Origin: Acidimicrobiaceae bacterium
GTDB lineage: Bacteria; Actinomycetota; Acidimicrobiia; Acidimicrobiales; RAAP-2
Assembly (NCBI GenBank): GCA_003133685.1
Contig: PKYQ01000020.1
Coordinates: 1 to 64,000 of the forward strand
Direction of reading: 5' to 3'
Length of the DNA: 64,000 nt
Shown here: piece by piece, positions 42,830 through 51,388 of the stretch
Layout of the letters: every line of letters starts with the position of its first letter
Numbering within the stretch: position 1 is the first letter of the stretch
Translations under genes and position numbers: made by a program
The notes under the pieces: generated by a model
Told to the model about the DNA's origin: nothing
Database searches by the model: none
The model's input: the letters and a program-made list of their open reading frames with translations, nothing else

Positions 42830-43113
42830 TAGCGGACGCTGAGACCCGTATTGAAGAAGAAGTTGATCAACGTCGGAGCGGCGCCGATGAGGATCGCCGC
42901 GGCGAGCGAGGTCAGCACCGCTCGGCGACCCTGTGACGATTGATGCATGTTCTGCGTGTGACTGCCGACGGCCCAAAGTGCGGCTCCCAGCAGTAGTGCG
43001 ACCAACGCGCCGATCAGGGCCCACGCGGCGATTCCATTTGCAATCTGCTGCAGCGCCGCGCTGCCGGGGAGGGCGGTCGTTGACGGGGTGAGACTCACAT
43101 TGGCGAACATCAT
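42829..43113 (-). CDS. VirB2-like small pilin/membrane protein
   Basis: A 94-residue protein from ATGATG 43113/43110 after a GAGAAC site. Two hydrophobic helices (about residues 23-45 and 65-85) are separated by a short basic loop (HTQNMHQSSQGRRA), the size and topology of VirB2/TrbC-type pilin precursors in actinobacterial T4SS clusters. It is the first gene of the operon; its start lies 78 bases from the divergent senX3 start, so the two operons share a promoter region. Confidence 0.65.
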   Translation of the reverse strand: MMFANVSLTPSTTALPGSAALQQIANGIAAWALIGALVALLLGAALWAVGSHTQNMHQSSQGRRAVLTSLAAAILIGAAPTLINFFFNTGLSVR

Positions 43114-43191
43114 GTTGTTCTCGCTTTCAAACGGTGAGCGCCCAACGGTCGCTGGCGCGACCGCCGCGGCATTGTCTGCGAGAATGGTCTC

Positions 43192-44487
43192 GTGCTCGTC
43201 GCGCTCACCCACAACGTGATTTCGAAATGGCCCCCCGCCCTCCTCTACGGAGCCGGCGCTGGGGTCCTACTCGTCGGACTCCTCCTCGGCGTCCTGATCA
43301 ACCGGCAACGCGGACATCGCGCCATCGCCCAACGACTCATGGCGCTGGCCTCTCGACTCGGCGTCGAGCCCCACGACGACAACGGTAAGGTCGAAACGGC
43401 GCTCAGCTTCCTGGAAGAGGCCACGGGCGTGGCCAGCACGGCGGTCTCGGAGTCCCGCGCCGACGCGTCGCGGTTGCGTCAATCCATGGACTCACTCCCC
43501 CTCGGACTCGTGCTCTGCGACGAGAGTGGCGGCGTCATCTTTCGCAATTCGCAGGCCGAGGCACTGATGACGAGCCGCTACGGCGACGCCATCGCCGCGC
43601 AGGCCGTCACCGACGTCCTGGCCGAAGGTTGGTCCAACGGCGTCGCTGAGCGCACCGTCGACATCTACGGTCCGCCGCGTCGGACCCTCACGATTCGCGC
43701 CACCGTCATCGACGACGGGCGTCGACCGTTGGGTGTACTCGCCATCATCGAGGACGTCTCGGAACGCCGTCGTCTCGAAGACATTCGTCGTGACTTCATC
43801 GCCAACGTGTCCCACGAATTGAAGACCCCAATGGGTGCGATCGGACTGCTCGCTGAGACGCTGTTGTTCGAGACCGACCCCGCGGTCGCCCATCGATTGG
43901 CCGAGCGCATCAACAACGAGGCGTTCCGCGTCAATCGAATCATCGAAGACCTTCTCGACCTCTCGCGCATCGAAGGTGAGGGGTCCCCAACACGCGAGCC
44001 AATTCCCGTCGTCCTGATCGTCGCCGACTCGATCGAGCGGATTCGCACCGCCGCCGAGCAACACGACGTCAAGGTTGACTTCGTGGAACCAGAAGCCAAC
44101 CTCGTCGTGGTCGGCGATCGTCGTCAATTGATCTCGGCCATTCACGCGCTCCTCGAAAACGCGGTCGTGTACTCACCGAGGGGCGGACTCGTGAGCATCA
44201 GCATCGATCGCGTCGAGGCCACGGTCGGCGACGATGGCGAGAGCGTCGGTCCGGTCGCGTTGATCGCGATCAAGGACCAGGGAGTGGGCATCCCCGCGAA
44301 GGACCTCGAACGAATCTTCGAACGCTTCTATCGCGTCGATCCCGGTCGGGCCCGCGAAACCGGCGGCACCGGACTCGGACTGAGCATCGTGCGCCACGTC
44401 GCACAAAATCATGGTGGCAACGTCCTCGTGGAGTCTCGTGAGGGCGAAGGTTCGACGTTCACCCTCGAGCTTCCGATGACGCACTGA
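43192..44487 (+). CDS. senX3: Phosphate-responsive sensor histidine kinase, SenX3/PhoR type
   Basis: A 431-residue kinase from GTG 43192. One clear helix (about residues 15-36) with almost no extracytoplasmic part is followed by a PAS-like domain (SLPLGLVLCDESGGVIFRNS, about 100-120), the HisKA phosphoacceptor NVSHELKTPMGAI (about 205), N-box LLENAVVYSP, G1 KDQGVGIP, F-box FERFYRVDPGR and G2 TGLGLSI. Such minimal kinases read phosphate status through PstSCAB-PhoU. The stop overlaps the regX3 ATG (TGATG). The phosphonate locus at 11-18 kb is a logical regulon member (inference). Confidence 0.88.
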   Translation: MLVALTHNVISKWPPALLYGAGAGVLLVGLLLGVLINRQRGHRAIAQRLMALASRLGVEPHDDNGKVETALSFLEEATGVASTAVSESRADASRLRQSMDSLPLGLVLCDESGGVIFRNSQAEALMTSRYGDAIAAQAVTDVLAEGWSNGVAERTVDIYGPPRRTLTIRATVIDDGRRPLGVLAIIEDVSERRRLEDIRRDFIANVSHELKTPMGAIGLLAETLLFETDPAVAHRLAERINNEAFRVNRIIEDLLDLSRIEGEGSPTREPIPVVLIVADSIERIRTAAEQHDVKVDFVEPEANLVVVGDRRQLISAIHALLENAVVYSPRGGLVSISIDRVEATVGDDGESVGPVALIAIKDQGVGIPAKDLERIFERFYRVDPGRARETGGTGLGLSIVRHVAQNHGGNVLVESREGEGSTFTLELPMTH

Positions 44488-45215
44488 TGCCCAAGAAACA
44501 TTCCAACGACAAGCGCGTCAACATCTTGCTCGTCGAGGACGAGGAATCGTTCGTCGACGCGTTGACCATCGGACTCGACCGTGAAGGCTTCGACGTGGCC
44601 GTCGCACGTGACGGCCAACAGGCGGTCGCGCTCTTCGCGAAAGAGACCTTTGACATCGTGCTGCTCGATCTCATGCTGCCCAAGATGTCGGGGCTTGACG
44701 TCTGTCGTCAAATTCGCGCGAGCAGCGAGGTGCCGATCATCATCGTGAGTGCCAAGGGCGAAGAGGTCGACATGGTACTGATGCTCGAAATCGGTGCCGA
44801 CGACTACGTCACGAAGCCCTATCGACTCAGAGAACTCGTCGCTCGAATTCGCGCAGTGTTGCGCCGCCGAGAGGCCCACGAGAACGTCGTCACGTCAGAC
44901 GACGAAATCACGTTGGGACCGATTCGCATGGACATCGACGCGCGCCGGTGCTACGTCGACGGCGAGGAGATCAAGTTGCGAAAGAAGGAGTTCGCGCTGC
45001 TGCGACTCCTGCTCGAGAACCCCGGTCGCGTGTTGACTCGTGAAGTCCTGATCGATCGGATCTGGGGCAGCGATTACGTGGGCGACACCAAGACCCTCGA
45101 CGTGCACATCAAGCGACTTCGCACCTTGATCGAAGACAATCCGAAGAACCCCGAACACATCACGACGGTGCGCGGCGTCGGCTACCGCTACGAAGCTACA
45201 AAATCTTCGGCCTGA
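44487..45215 (+). CDS. regX3: OmpR/PhoB-family response regulator, RegX3 type
   Basis: A 242-residue regulator with an 11-residue lead. The receiver domain (LLVEDEESFVDAL; phospho-acceptor Asp in DIVLLDLMLPKMSG, about residue 63; Lys in DYVTKPY) is followed by an OmpR-type winged helix (about 145-235: LRKKEFALLRLLLENPGRVLTRE...DVHIKRLRTLIE...TVRGVGYRYE). It is expressed with senX3 by a one-base overlap. Its 3' end overlaps the convergent serS by 20 bases. Confidence 0.9.
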   Translation: MPKKHSNDKRVNILLVEDEESFVDALTIGLDREGFDVAVARDGQQAVALFAKETFDIVLLDLMLPKMSGLDVCRQIRASSEVPIIIVSAKGEEVDMVLMLEIGADDYVTKPYRLRELVARIRAVLRRREAHENVVTSDDEITLGPIRMDIDARRCYVDGEEIKLRKKEFALLRLLLENPGRVLTREVLIDRIWGSDYVGDTKTLDVHIKRLRTLIEDNPKNPEHITTVRGVGYRYEATKSSA

Positions 45216-46503
45216 TCGTTCGCAGTTCGCCCATGTAGGGAGCAAGTACTTCCGGCAGCACCACAGAGCCGTCGCTCTGGCGATACGTTTCGATCAACGC
45301 GGCCCAAATCCGGGCCCATCCGAGAGCCGAGCCGTTCACCGTATGCACCAGCGCGGTCGTACCGTCGGCCGTTCGGTACCGCACGTGCGCTCGACGAGCC
45401 TGGTAGTCGCGGAACCAACTGACCGACGAGACCTCGAGCCAACGATCCACGCCCGGGCTGAAGACTTCGAGGTCGATCGTGCGCGCCGACGACGTGCCGA
45501 GGTCGCCCGTGCACAGATTCAGGAGTCGATAGGTGAGACCAAGTTCTTGCAAGAGGCTCTCGGCGCGCGCCAGGATGTCGTCGAAGGCGGCCGGGCCCTG
45601 CTCCGGCGTGCAGTAGGCAAACAGTTCGACTTTGTCGAATTCGTGCACGCGCAGCACGCCACGCGTATCGCGCCCAGCCGCTCCGGCCTCACGACGGAAG
45701 CACGCCGTCTCCGCGCACAGTCGAATCGGCAGGCTCGCCTCGTCCAGGATCTCACCGGCGTGCATTGAGGTGAGCGGCACCTCGGCCGTGGGAATCGCCC
45801 AGAGCCCGTCACGCTCGATGCCGTACATCTCATCCGCGGACTTCGGCAGGTGACCGGTCGACATCATCGTCGCCGTCAGCGCGAACGTCGGCGGATGAAT
45901 CTCCTCGTAAGCACCGGCGTTGCGGTCGAGCGACAGTGCACTCAGGGAGCGAATCAGACGCGACCCGGCTCCGCGAAAGAGAGGGAACATCGATCCGGCA
46001 ATTCGCGCGCCCGCTTCGAGATCGAGAATCCCGAGCTCGAGCGCCGCGTCCCAGTGTGGGACCTTCTGGTGATCGGCGAACTCGGGAAAGGGACGGCCCT
46101 CATCCATGCCGGGCCACCAGCGGCGCAACTCGACGTTGTCGTTCTCGTCGACGCCGTCGGGGACGCTGGGGTCCGGAAGGTTCGGAATCATCAGGAGTTC
46201 GTCGCGCAACTTGTTGCCGACCCGCTCCGTGTTCTCGGTCGCCGCGCGCTCATCCTCGCCCAGCGCCCGGCTCTTCTCGGTCAATGAAACGGCCGTCTCA
46301 GTGTCCTTGTCGCGACGGGCTTCGCCGACTAATCGGGAGAGAGATTTCACCTCGGCGCGCAGCCGTTCGGCCTCTTGGAGCAGCTCGCGGTGTTCAACGT
46401 CGAGGGCGATGATTTCGTCCATTGCTGCCGACGAGACGCCGCGACGGGCCAACGCGGCCTTGGCGATGTCTGGTTCACGACGTAGTTGGACGAGGTCAAT
46501 CAT
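45196..46503 (-). CDS. serS: Seryl-tRNA synthetase
   Basis: A 435-residue class II aminoacyl-tRNA synthetase from ATG 46503. The N-terminal coiled-coil arm (about 30-105) contacts the long variable arm of tRNA-Ser. Class II motifs 2 (CFRREAGAAGRDTRGVLRVHEFDKVE) and 3 (TALVHTVNGSALGWARIW, family GSGLAVGR-type region) are visible, and LPKSADEMYGIERDGLWAIPTAEVPLT is the usual SerRS segment. Length is normal and the gene looks essential and intact. Two cognate tRNA genes lie in this window. Confidence 0.95.
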   Translation of the reverse strand: MIDLVQLRREPDIAKAALARRGVSSAAMDEIIALDVEHRELLQEAERLRAEVKSLSRLVGEARRDKDTETAVSLTEKSRALGEDERAATENTERVGNKLRDELLMIPNLPDPSVPDGVDENDNVELRRWWPGMDEGRPFPEFADHQKVPHWDAALELGILDLEAGARIAGSMFPLFRGAGSRLIRSLSALSLDRNAGAYEEIHPPTFALTATMMSTGHLPKSADEMYGIERDGLWAIPTAEVPLTSMHAGEILDEASLPIRLCAETACFRREAGAAGRDTRGVLRVHEFDKVELFAYCTPEQGPAAFDDILARAESLLQELGLTYRLLNLCTGDLGTSSARTIDLEVFSPGVDRWLEVSSVSWFRDYQARRAHVRYRTADGTTALVHTVNGSALGWARIWAALIETYRQSDGSVVLPEVLAPYMGELRTIRPKIL

Positions 46504-46563
46504 GACCTTAAGCCTACCGAGCACGCGAAAGCGGACTCGAAGAAGCGTCTATGTTCAGAGGTC

Positions 46564-47475
46564 GTGAGCAACGCGGTCGAGGTCAACGATCTAACGGTCA
46601 ACTTCGGTGCATTGACGGCCGTCGACGACGTGTCGCTCCACGTCGCCTACGGCGAAGTCGTGACGCTGCTCGGACCTAACGGCGCCGGCAAGACCACCCT
46701 CGTCGAGACGCTGCTCGGATTTCGCGCACCGACTTCGGGGACCGTTCGCCTGCACGGGCTCAATCCCGTGCGCGACCACCGCGAAGTCGTCGTGCGCACC
46801 GGCGCACTGCTGCAGCGCGGCGGCGTGTGGTTCCCGATGACGCCGCGCCAGGTGCTCGATCTCACCGCGTCGTACTACGACGCGCCCAGAGACTCCGAAG
46901 AACTGCTCACCCTGCTCGACCTGGGACGATGCGCGCGCACGCCGTGGCGACGCCTCAGCGGCGGTGAACAGCAGCGAACCCTTTTGGCGCTGGCGTTGCT
47001 CGGACGACCGCGAGTCCTCGTACTGGACGAACCGACTACGGCGGTCGATCCCGAAGGCCGTCAGGTGATTCGCGACCTCATCGCCTCGGAACGTGACCGC
47101 GGATGCGCGTTGTTGGTGACGACGCACGAGTTGACCGAGGCCGAGCGAACGTCCAACCGAGTGGTGATAATGAACCGCGGACACGTCGTCATCCACGGCA
47201 CCCTCGACGAGCTCGCGGGTGCCCCCGAGATGATTGTTGAGCTGTCGGGACCGGTCGACGCGGCACTCCTCGCGACCAAACTCGGGTGCGTCGTCACCGC
47301 CGACGGCGCGAATCGAGTTCGCTGCGAGACTGAATCGACGCCCGAGCGAATCGCGATGTTGAACACCTTCCTGTCGAGCGTCGGCGTGACGCTGCTCTCA
47401 CTTCGAACTCGAGCGTCACTCGAAGAGCGCTATTTAGAGCTGATCGAGCAAGAACGTCGCGAGGTCCGGCCGTGA
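46564..47475 (+). CDS. ABC-2 exporter ATP-binding protein
   Basis: A 303-residue ATPase from GTG 46564. Walker A GPNGAGKTTLVE lies at about residue 37, signature RLSGGEQQRTLLAL, Walker B LVLDEPTTAVD and H-loop VTTHELTEAE. A C-terminal extension (about 215-303) is typical of DrrA-type ATPases. The last four bases overlap the permease gene (GTGA). Together they form a two-gene drug/lipid-type exporter. Confidence 0.87.
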   Translation: MSNAVEVNDLTVNFGALTAVDDVSLHVAYGEVVTLLGPNGAGKTTLVETLLGFRAPTSGTVRLHGLNPVRDHREVVVRTGALLQRGGVWFPMTPRQVLDLTASYYDAPRDSEELLTLLDLGRCARTPWRRLSGGEQQRTLLALALLGRPRVLVLDEPTTAVDPEGRQVIRDLIASERDRGCALLVTTHELTEAERTSNRVVIMNRGHVVIHGTLDELAGAPEMIVELSGPVDAALLATKLGCVVTADGANRVRCETESTPERIAMLNTFLSSVGVTLLSLRTRASLEERYLELIEQERREVRP

Positions 47476-48203
47476 ACGCCTGGTGGGCGCAGAGTCGCGC
47501 CGAGGTTCGCATGACGTTGCGACGGGGCGAGACGTTGCTCCTGACCGTCGGAATCCCGATCCTGCTGCTCGTATTCTTCTCACTGACCAAGGTCGTGTCG
47601 ACGCCGACGAAGAGTCGCGTTGATTTCATCGCGCCCGGAGTGTTGGCGCTCTGCGTGCTTTCGACGTCGCTGGTGGCGTTGTCGATCGCGACGGGATTCG
47701 AGCGCAGCTACGGCGTGCTGCGACGCCTTCACGTGACCCCGATCGGCACGCGTCGACTCATTGGCGCCAAGATCGCCGGCGTACTGGTGACCGAGGCCTT
47801 GCAGGTCATCATCCTCACCCTCGTCGCGTTGACGTTGACCTGGCGCCCCCGCGGTGGCGTAAGTGGTGGGCTCGAAGTCGCGGCGCTTTTGGTCCTCGGT
47901 TCGGCCGGTTGCGCTGGCATTGGTCTCGCCCTCGCGGGGCGCCTACGCGCGGAGGTCAATCTGGCCGCCAGCAACGGGCTCTATCTCGTGTTGTTGTTGC
48001 TCTCGGGCATCGTCGTGCCGCTGTCGTCACTCCCGGCATCCATCCGTCGCGTCGCCGTCGCGTTGCCACCCGGGGCGATGGCCGAAGGTCTTCACCGGGT
48101 GCTGGGACAGGGTCTCACGCCGACCGGCACCGACTGGCTCGTACTCGGGATCTGGGCGATTCTCGCACCGCTCGTCGCGGCGCGAACGTTTCGATTCGAC
48201 TAA
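47472..48203 (+). CDS. ABC-2 type permease
   Basis: A 243-residue protein with six helices and the ABC-2 family pattern (ATGFERSYGVLRRLHVTPI, the conserved coupling loop, at about residues 75-95; LSGIVVPLSSLP at about 178-190). GTG 47472 overlaps the ATPase gene. It is convergent with, and overlaps by four bases, the TlpA gene. Confidence 0.85.
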   Translation: MNAWWAQSRAEVRMTLRRGETLLLTVGIPILLLVFFSLTKVVSTPTKSRVDFIAPGVLALCVLSTSLVALSIATGFERSYGVLRRLHVTPIGTRRLIGAKIAGVLVTEALQVIILTLVALTLTWRPRGGVSGGLEVAALLVLGSAGCAGIGLALAGRLRAEVNLAASNGLYLVLLLLSGIVVPLSSLPASIRRVAVALPPGAMAEGLHRVLGQGLTPTGTDWLVLGIWAILAPLVAARTFRFD

Positions 48204-48769
48204 ACGCGAAGCGCCGCGATTCCCTTCACCAGCACGTTTTTCGGGATCGCCCCATAGTAAACCTGCTTAAGAATTCCTTCGGCGCTCACGAATACCGTCT
48301 CGGGGACATACGCGAACTGGAATATTCCGGTAGTCACGGTTCCGTTGGGATCGAAAGCGATTGGAAACGTGACGCCGCTGTTCTTTACAAAAGTCTCGGC
48401 CGGGCCTCGCGAGTCAAGTGCGTCTACGCCGATGACACGAATCGAGCCCTCGTTGTGATGACGCAAGTACTTCGCCACCTTGGGCATCTCGCTTTTGCAC
48501 GGCCCACAGTAACTCGCGAAGAAGATCAGCACCGCGGCGTGGTGACTCTTCCAAGGAGCTTCCACAGTGCCGCTCTTGAGTCCGCTGAGCGTAAACGTCG
48601 CGACGGACGTACCCACCAGCGCGTTCGTGGGCTCATTGCCGTTGGTCACGTGGCCGCCGGTGAAGATTGACACCACGACGATGGCGATCACCGCAATCAC
48701 TATGCCGATGGCAATCGACAGTCGCTTCTTCCGCGACGAAGGCCGTTCCGGACTAGTGGTGTCGGACAA
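48200..48769 (-). CDS. Membrane-anchored TlpA/ResA-like thioredoxin
   Basis: A 189-residue protein. The N-terminal signal anchor (about residues 17-40) is followed by an AhpC/TSA-Redoxin type thioredoxin fold. The active site CGPC lies in FFASYCGPCKSEMP (about residue 90) and the cis-Pro in YVPETVF (about 158). Such proteins reduce cytochrome c or CuA-site cysteines outside the membrane. Its location directly after ctaB, with overlap, fits a role in cytochrome oxidase assembly. Confidence 0.87.
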   Translation of the reverse strand: MSDTTSPERPSSRKKRLSIAIGIVIAVIAIVVVSIFTGGHVTNGNEPTNALVGTSVATFTLSGLKSGTVEAPWKSHHAAVLIFFASYCGPCKSEMPKVAKYLRHHNEGSIRVIGVDALDSRGPAETFVKNSGVTFPIAFDPNGTVTTGIFQFAYVPETVFVSAEGILKQVYYGAIPKNVLVKGIAALRV

Positions 48770-49667
48770 GGACGTCGACCGCCATCAAGACGAAGAGTGC
48801 CGTCAAGTACGTGATGGAAAAATGGAACAGACGCATCGCCTCACCGACATCGGCCGTGTCGGCCAAGGCGTGTCGGTGGAGTCTCGCGGCGTAGAACGTG
48901 AACAGGCCGCCCAGCACCGTCGCCGACACGGCGTAGACGACGCCGAGGTGCGCGGTCGGGCCGATCAACACGGTCAGCGCCCACATAACGACGGAATAAA
49001 TGAGAATCTCCAACGTCGTGTGACGAAGCGACGTCACGACGGGCATCATCGGCACGTTGGCCGCCTTGTAGTCGTCGCGATAGCGCACCGCAAGGGCCCA
49101 GAAGTGCGGTGGGGTCCAGATGAAGATCACTAGGAACAACAGGACCGGCGTCCACGTGAGTGAGTTCGTGACCGCGGACCAGCCAATCAACACGGGCACG
49201 GCACCGGCGGCACCGCCGATCACGATGTTCTGTTTGCTGCGACGCTTCAACCAGATCGTGTAAATGAAGACGTAAAAGGCCGTCGCCGACATGGCGAGCC
49301 ACGCCGAGAGTTGATTCACCCACAGCGCGAGGACGACGAAGGCGACCACTTCGAGCGCGACCGCGAACATCGTGGCGTCGCGCGCCGACATGACGCCGGT
49401 GACCAGTGGGCGTCGCTTCGTGCGTTCCATGATCGCGTCGATGTCGCGGTCGATCACCATGTTGAACGTGTTGGCGCCGCCCGCCGCGAGCGTGCCGCCG
49501 CAGAGTGTCGCCACCATCAACCAGAGACCCGGGATGCCGTTCGCCGCGACCACCATGGTGGGGACCGTCGTCACGAGCAAGAGTTCGATGATTCGCGGCT
49601 TGGTGAGCGCGAGGTAGCCCCGTAGAACTTCACCCAATGAGTGGCGCGCCGGGGCCGTGATCGTCAT
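48753..49667 (-). CDS. ctaB: Heme o synthase (protoheme IX farnesyltransferase)
   Basis: A 304-residue UbiA-family prenyltransferase with about nine helices. The first Asp-rich motif is in NTFNMVIDRDIDAIMERTKRRPL (about residues 65-87), and the second polyprenyl-binding region is near YRDDYKAANVPMMPVV (about 193-208). It converts heme b to heme o for cytochrome oxidase. It is divergent from ctaA by 41 bases and overlaps the TlpA gene by 17. Confidence 0.93.
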   Translation of the reverse strand: MTITAPARHSLGEVLRGYLALTKPRIIELLLVTTVPTMVVAANGIPGLWLMVATLCGGTLAAGGANTFNMVIDRDIDAIMERTKRRPLVTGVMSARDATMFAVALEVVAFVVLALWVNQLSAWLAMSATAFYVFIYTIWLKRRSKQNIVIGGAAGAVPVLIGWSAVTNSLTWTPVLLFLVIFIWTPPHFWALAVRYRDDYKAANVPMMPVVTSLRHTTLEILIYSVVMWALTVLIGPTAHLGVVYAVSATVLGGLFTFYAARLHRHALADTADVGEAMRLFHFSITYLTALFVLMAVDVLVRHH

Positions 49668-49708
49668 GGAGGGATTCTACGGGAGACCCAATTACCTATC
49701 CTGATGGG

Positions 49709-50698
49709 GTGACCGCTCCTCCCCGCCGCGTCGTGCCCGGCCCAACGTTTCGTTGGTTCGCTCTGGCGTCGTTCATTTCGATGATCGTCATCGTGCTCAG
49801 TGGGGCCGCCGTTCGCCTCACCGGCTCTGGTTTGGGGTGCCCGGACTGGCCCACGTGCTTCAAAGGGCGAATCACCGGCTCGTGGGGTATCCATCACTTC
49901 ATCGAATACGGAAACCGTGTCGTCACGCTGCTACTGATTTGCGTCACGATCGCGACGCTGGTGGCGGCGATCCTGCGCGAGGTTCGCCGCCAAGACCTGA
50001 TAATCCTCTCAGGAATGTTGATCGCGGGCGTCGTCGCCGACGCGATTCTCGGCGCCTTCGTCGTCTACAGCAAGCTCAACCCTTGGCTGGTCTCACTGCA
50101 CATGCTGTTGTCACTCTCGATGGTCGTTATCAGCGCGGTGCTCTATCACCGATCCAAATACGTCTACGGACCCGCCGCGCGTCGCGACGTCCGCGACCGG
50201 CACTTCCTCTTGATCGCTCGCCTGCTCTGGATTCCCTTCGTCGTGTTGTTGATCACGGGGACTCTGACGACCGGCTCGGGGCCGCACGCGGGAGCGTCAC
50301 AGGGACAACTGGTGGCGCGACGACTGCCGTTCGCGTTCTCGTCAGCGGCGTGGGTGCACTCGCTCGCCGCGGTTCTGTTCATCGGCCTCGTCACGGGACT
50401 GCTGTTCGCCATCTGGACGAAGGGCGCGCCGAGCGCGCTGCGATTCGGGGTCCGTCGGCTCGTCATCATTTCGCTGGTGCAAGCGGCAATCGGTGTGACG
50501 CAGTACCTGGCGCACGTGCCGCCTCTCCTGGTCGAACTGCACGTCGTGGGGGCGGTGTCACTCACGATCGGCGTCACCCAGTTCCATTTGAAGCAGTCTG
50601 CCCACGACCGTGAGCCGGGTACTCGGCGTGTGGAACGCACCGCAGCACCCATTAACGCGGTTCAGAAGGTCAATTCCATCGGACCGAAGCAAACGTAA
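49709..50698 (+). CDS. ctaA: Heme a synthase
   Basis: A 329-residue COX15/CtaA protein with eight helices. It begins SGAAVRLTGSGLGCPDWPTC (the conserved paired-Cys loop is partially present), with heme-ligand His in HHFIEYGNRVV, LHMLLSLS, WVHSLAAV and VELHVVGAVSL. It oxidises heme o to heme a. GTG 49709 overlaps no other gene. The C-terminal 35 residues are non-conserved. Confidence 0.92.
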   Translation: MTAPPRRVVPGPTFRWFALASFISMIVIVLSGAAVRLTGSGLGCPDWPTCFKGRITGSWGIHHFIEYGNRVVTLLLICVTIATLVAAILREVRRQDLIILSGMLIAGVVADAILGAFVVYSKLNPWLVSLHMLLSLSMVVISAVLYHRSKYVYGPAARRDVRDRHFLLIARLLWIPFVVLLITGTLTTGSGPHAGASQGQLVARRLPFAFSSAAWVHSLAAVLFIGLVTGLLFAIWTKGAPSALRFGVRRLVIISLVQAAIGVTQYLAHVPPLLVELHVVGAVSLTIGVTQFHLKQSAHDREPGTRRVERTAAPINAVQKVNSIGPKQT

Positions 50699-50705
50699 AA
50701 CCAAT

Positions 50706-51272
50706 TCACGTCGTCGCGGTGACGACCCTCAACTGTTCGAGCGAGTCGCGTAGTACCTCGGCCAAGTCACTCGGCTCCGATGATGAAACCCAACGTTCGA
50801 ACGAGATCTTGAATAGTGCGATGGCGACCTCGCCGGTAAGTCCCGCGGTCGGATCGGCAACACCGCGCTGGCGCAACGCGTTGGCGAGTGCCGCGGCGAG
50901 CGAGGAAAGTTTGATGAGTTCGCGCTCCTGAAGCTCCGCACTTCCCTCGATGATGCGCTGACGTTGGACCGAGAAGTCGCGGCGTGCGTTGAAAAGGTTC
51001 CCCGCGGCTTCTAACGAAAGTGATACCGCTTCGAGCGGAGCCGCGGAATCGGGGGCATTCACGACCGCGTTGACTAAGAGTTCCTGGAGCGCGTGCGCCC
51101 CGGAAAAGAGGACCTCGCGCTTGTCAGAGAAGTGGCGAAAGAAAGTACGTTCGGTGAGTCCCGCCCGTTGCGCAATATCGGCGACGGTGGTCTGATCGAA
51201 TCCTCGCTCGCCGTAGAGCTCCATGGCCGCCTGAGCGAGCCTCCCGCGACTGTCCGGTTCCCAACGCACCAT
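50706..51272 (-). CDS. TetR-family repressor
   Basis: A 188-residue regulator. The N-terminal HTH is GFDQTTVADIAQRAGLTERTFFRHFSDKREVLF (about residues 20-52); the ligand-binding C-terminal domain is divergent. It starts at ATG 51272, divergent from an SDR-type gene at 51389. The two operator-like repeats at 51293-51338 lie in the shared region, so it very likely represses that gene and itself. Confidence 0.9.
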   Translation of the reverse strand: MVRWEPDSRGRLAQAAMELYGERGFDQTTVADIAQRAGLTERTFFRHFSDKREVLFSGAHALQELLVNAVVNAPDSAAPLEAVSLSLEAAGNLFNARRDFSVQRQRIIEGSAELQERELIKLSSLAAALANALRQRGVADPTAGLTGEVAIALFKISFERWVSSSEPSDLAEVLRDSLEQLRVVTATT

Positions 51273-51291
51273 GAGGTAATTCTATTCGATG

Positions 51292-51338
51292 TTGACAGTC
51301 GCTGACATCATGGCTATAGTGATGACAGTAACTGACAT
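51292..51338 (+). promoter_or_regulatory. Promoter with two overlapping TetR operator repeats
   Basis: TTGACA (51292-51297), 17 bases, then TATAGT (51315-51320) is a near-consensus sigma-70 type promoter. The 16-base element TGACAGTNNCTGACAT occurs twice, at 51293-51308 and 51323-51338, exactly 30 bases apart (about three helical turns): one copy on the -35 side, one just after the -10. A bound TetR dimer at each would block RNA polymerase. Each element contains the dyad CAG-N3-CTG. Confidence 0.75.
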
Positions 51339-51388
51339 GAAAGAACGCCCTCGCGCGTGAATATCAACAAAACAAAGGAGCATCAAAG

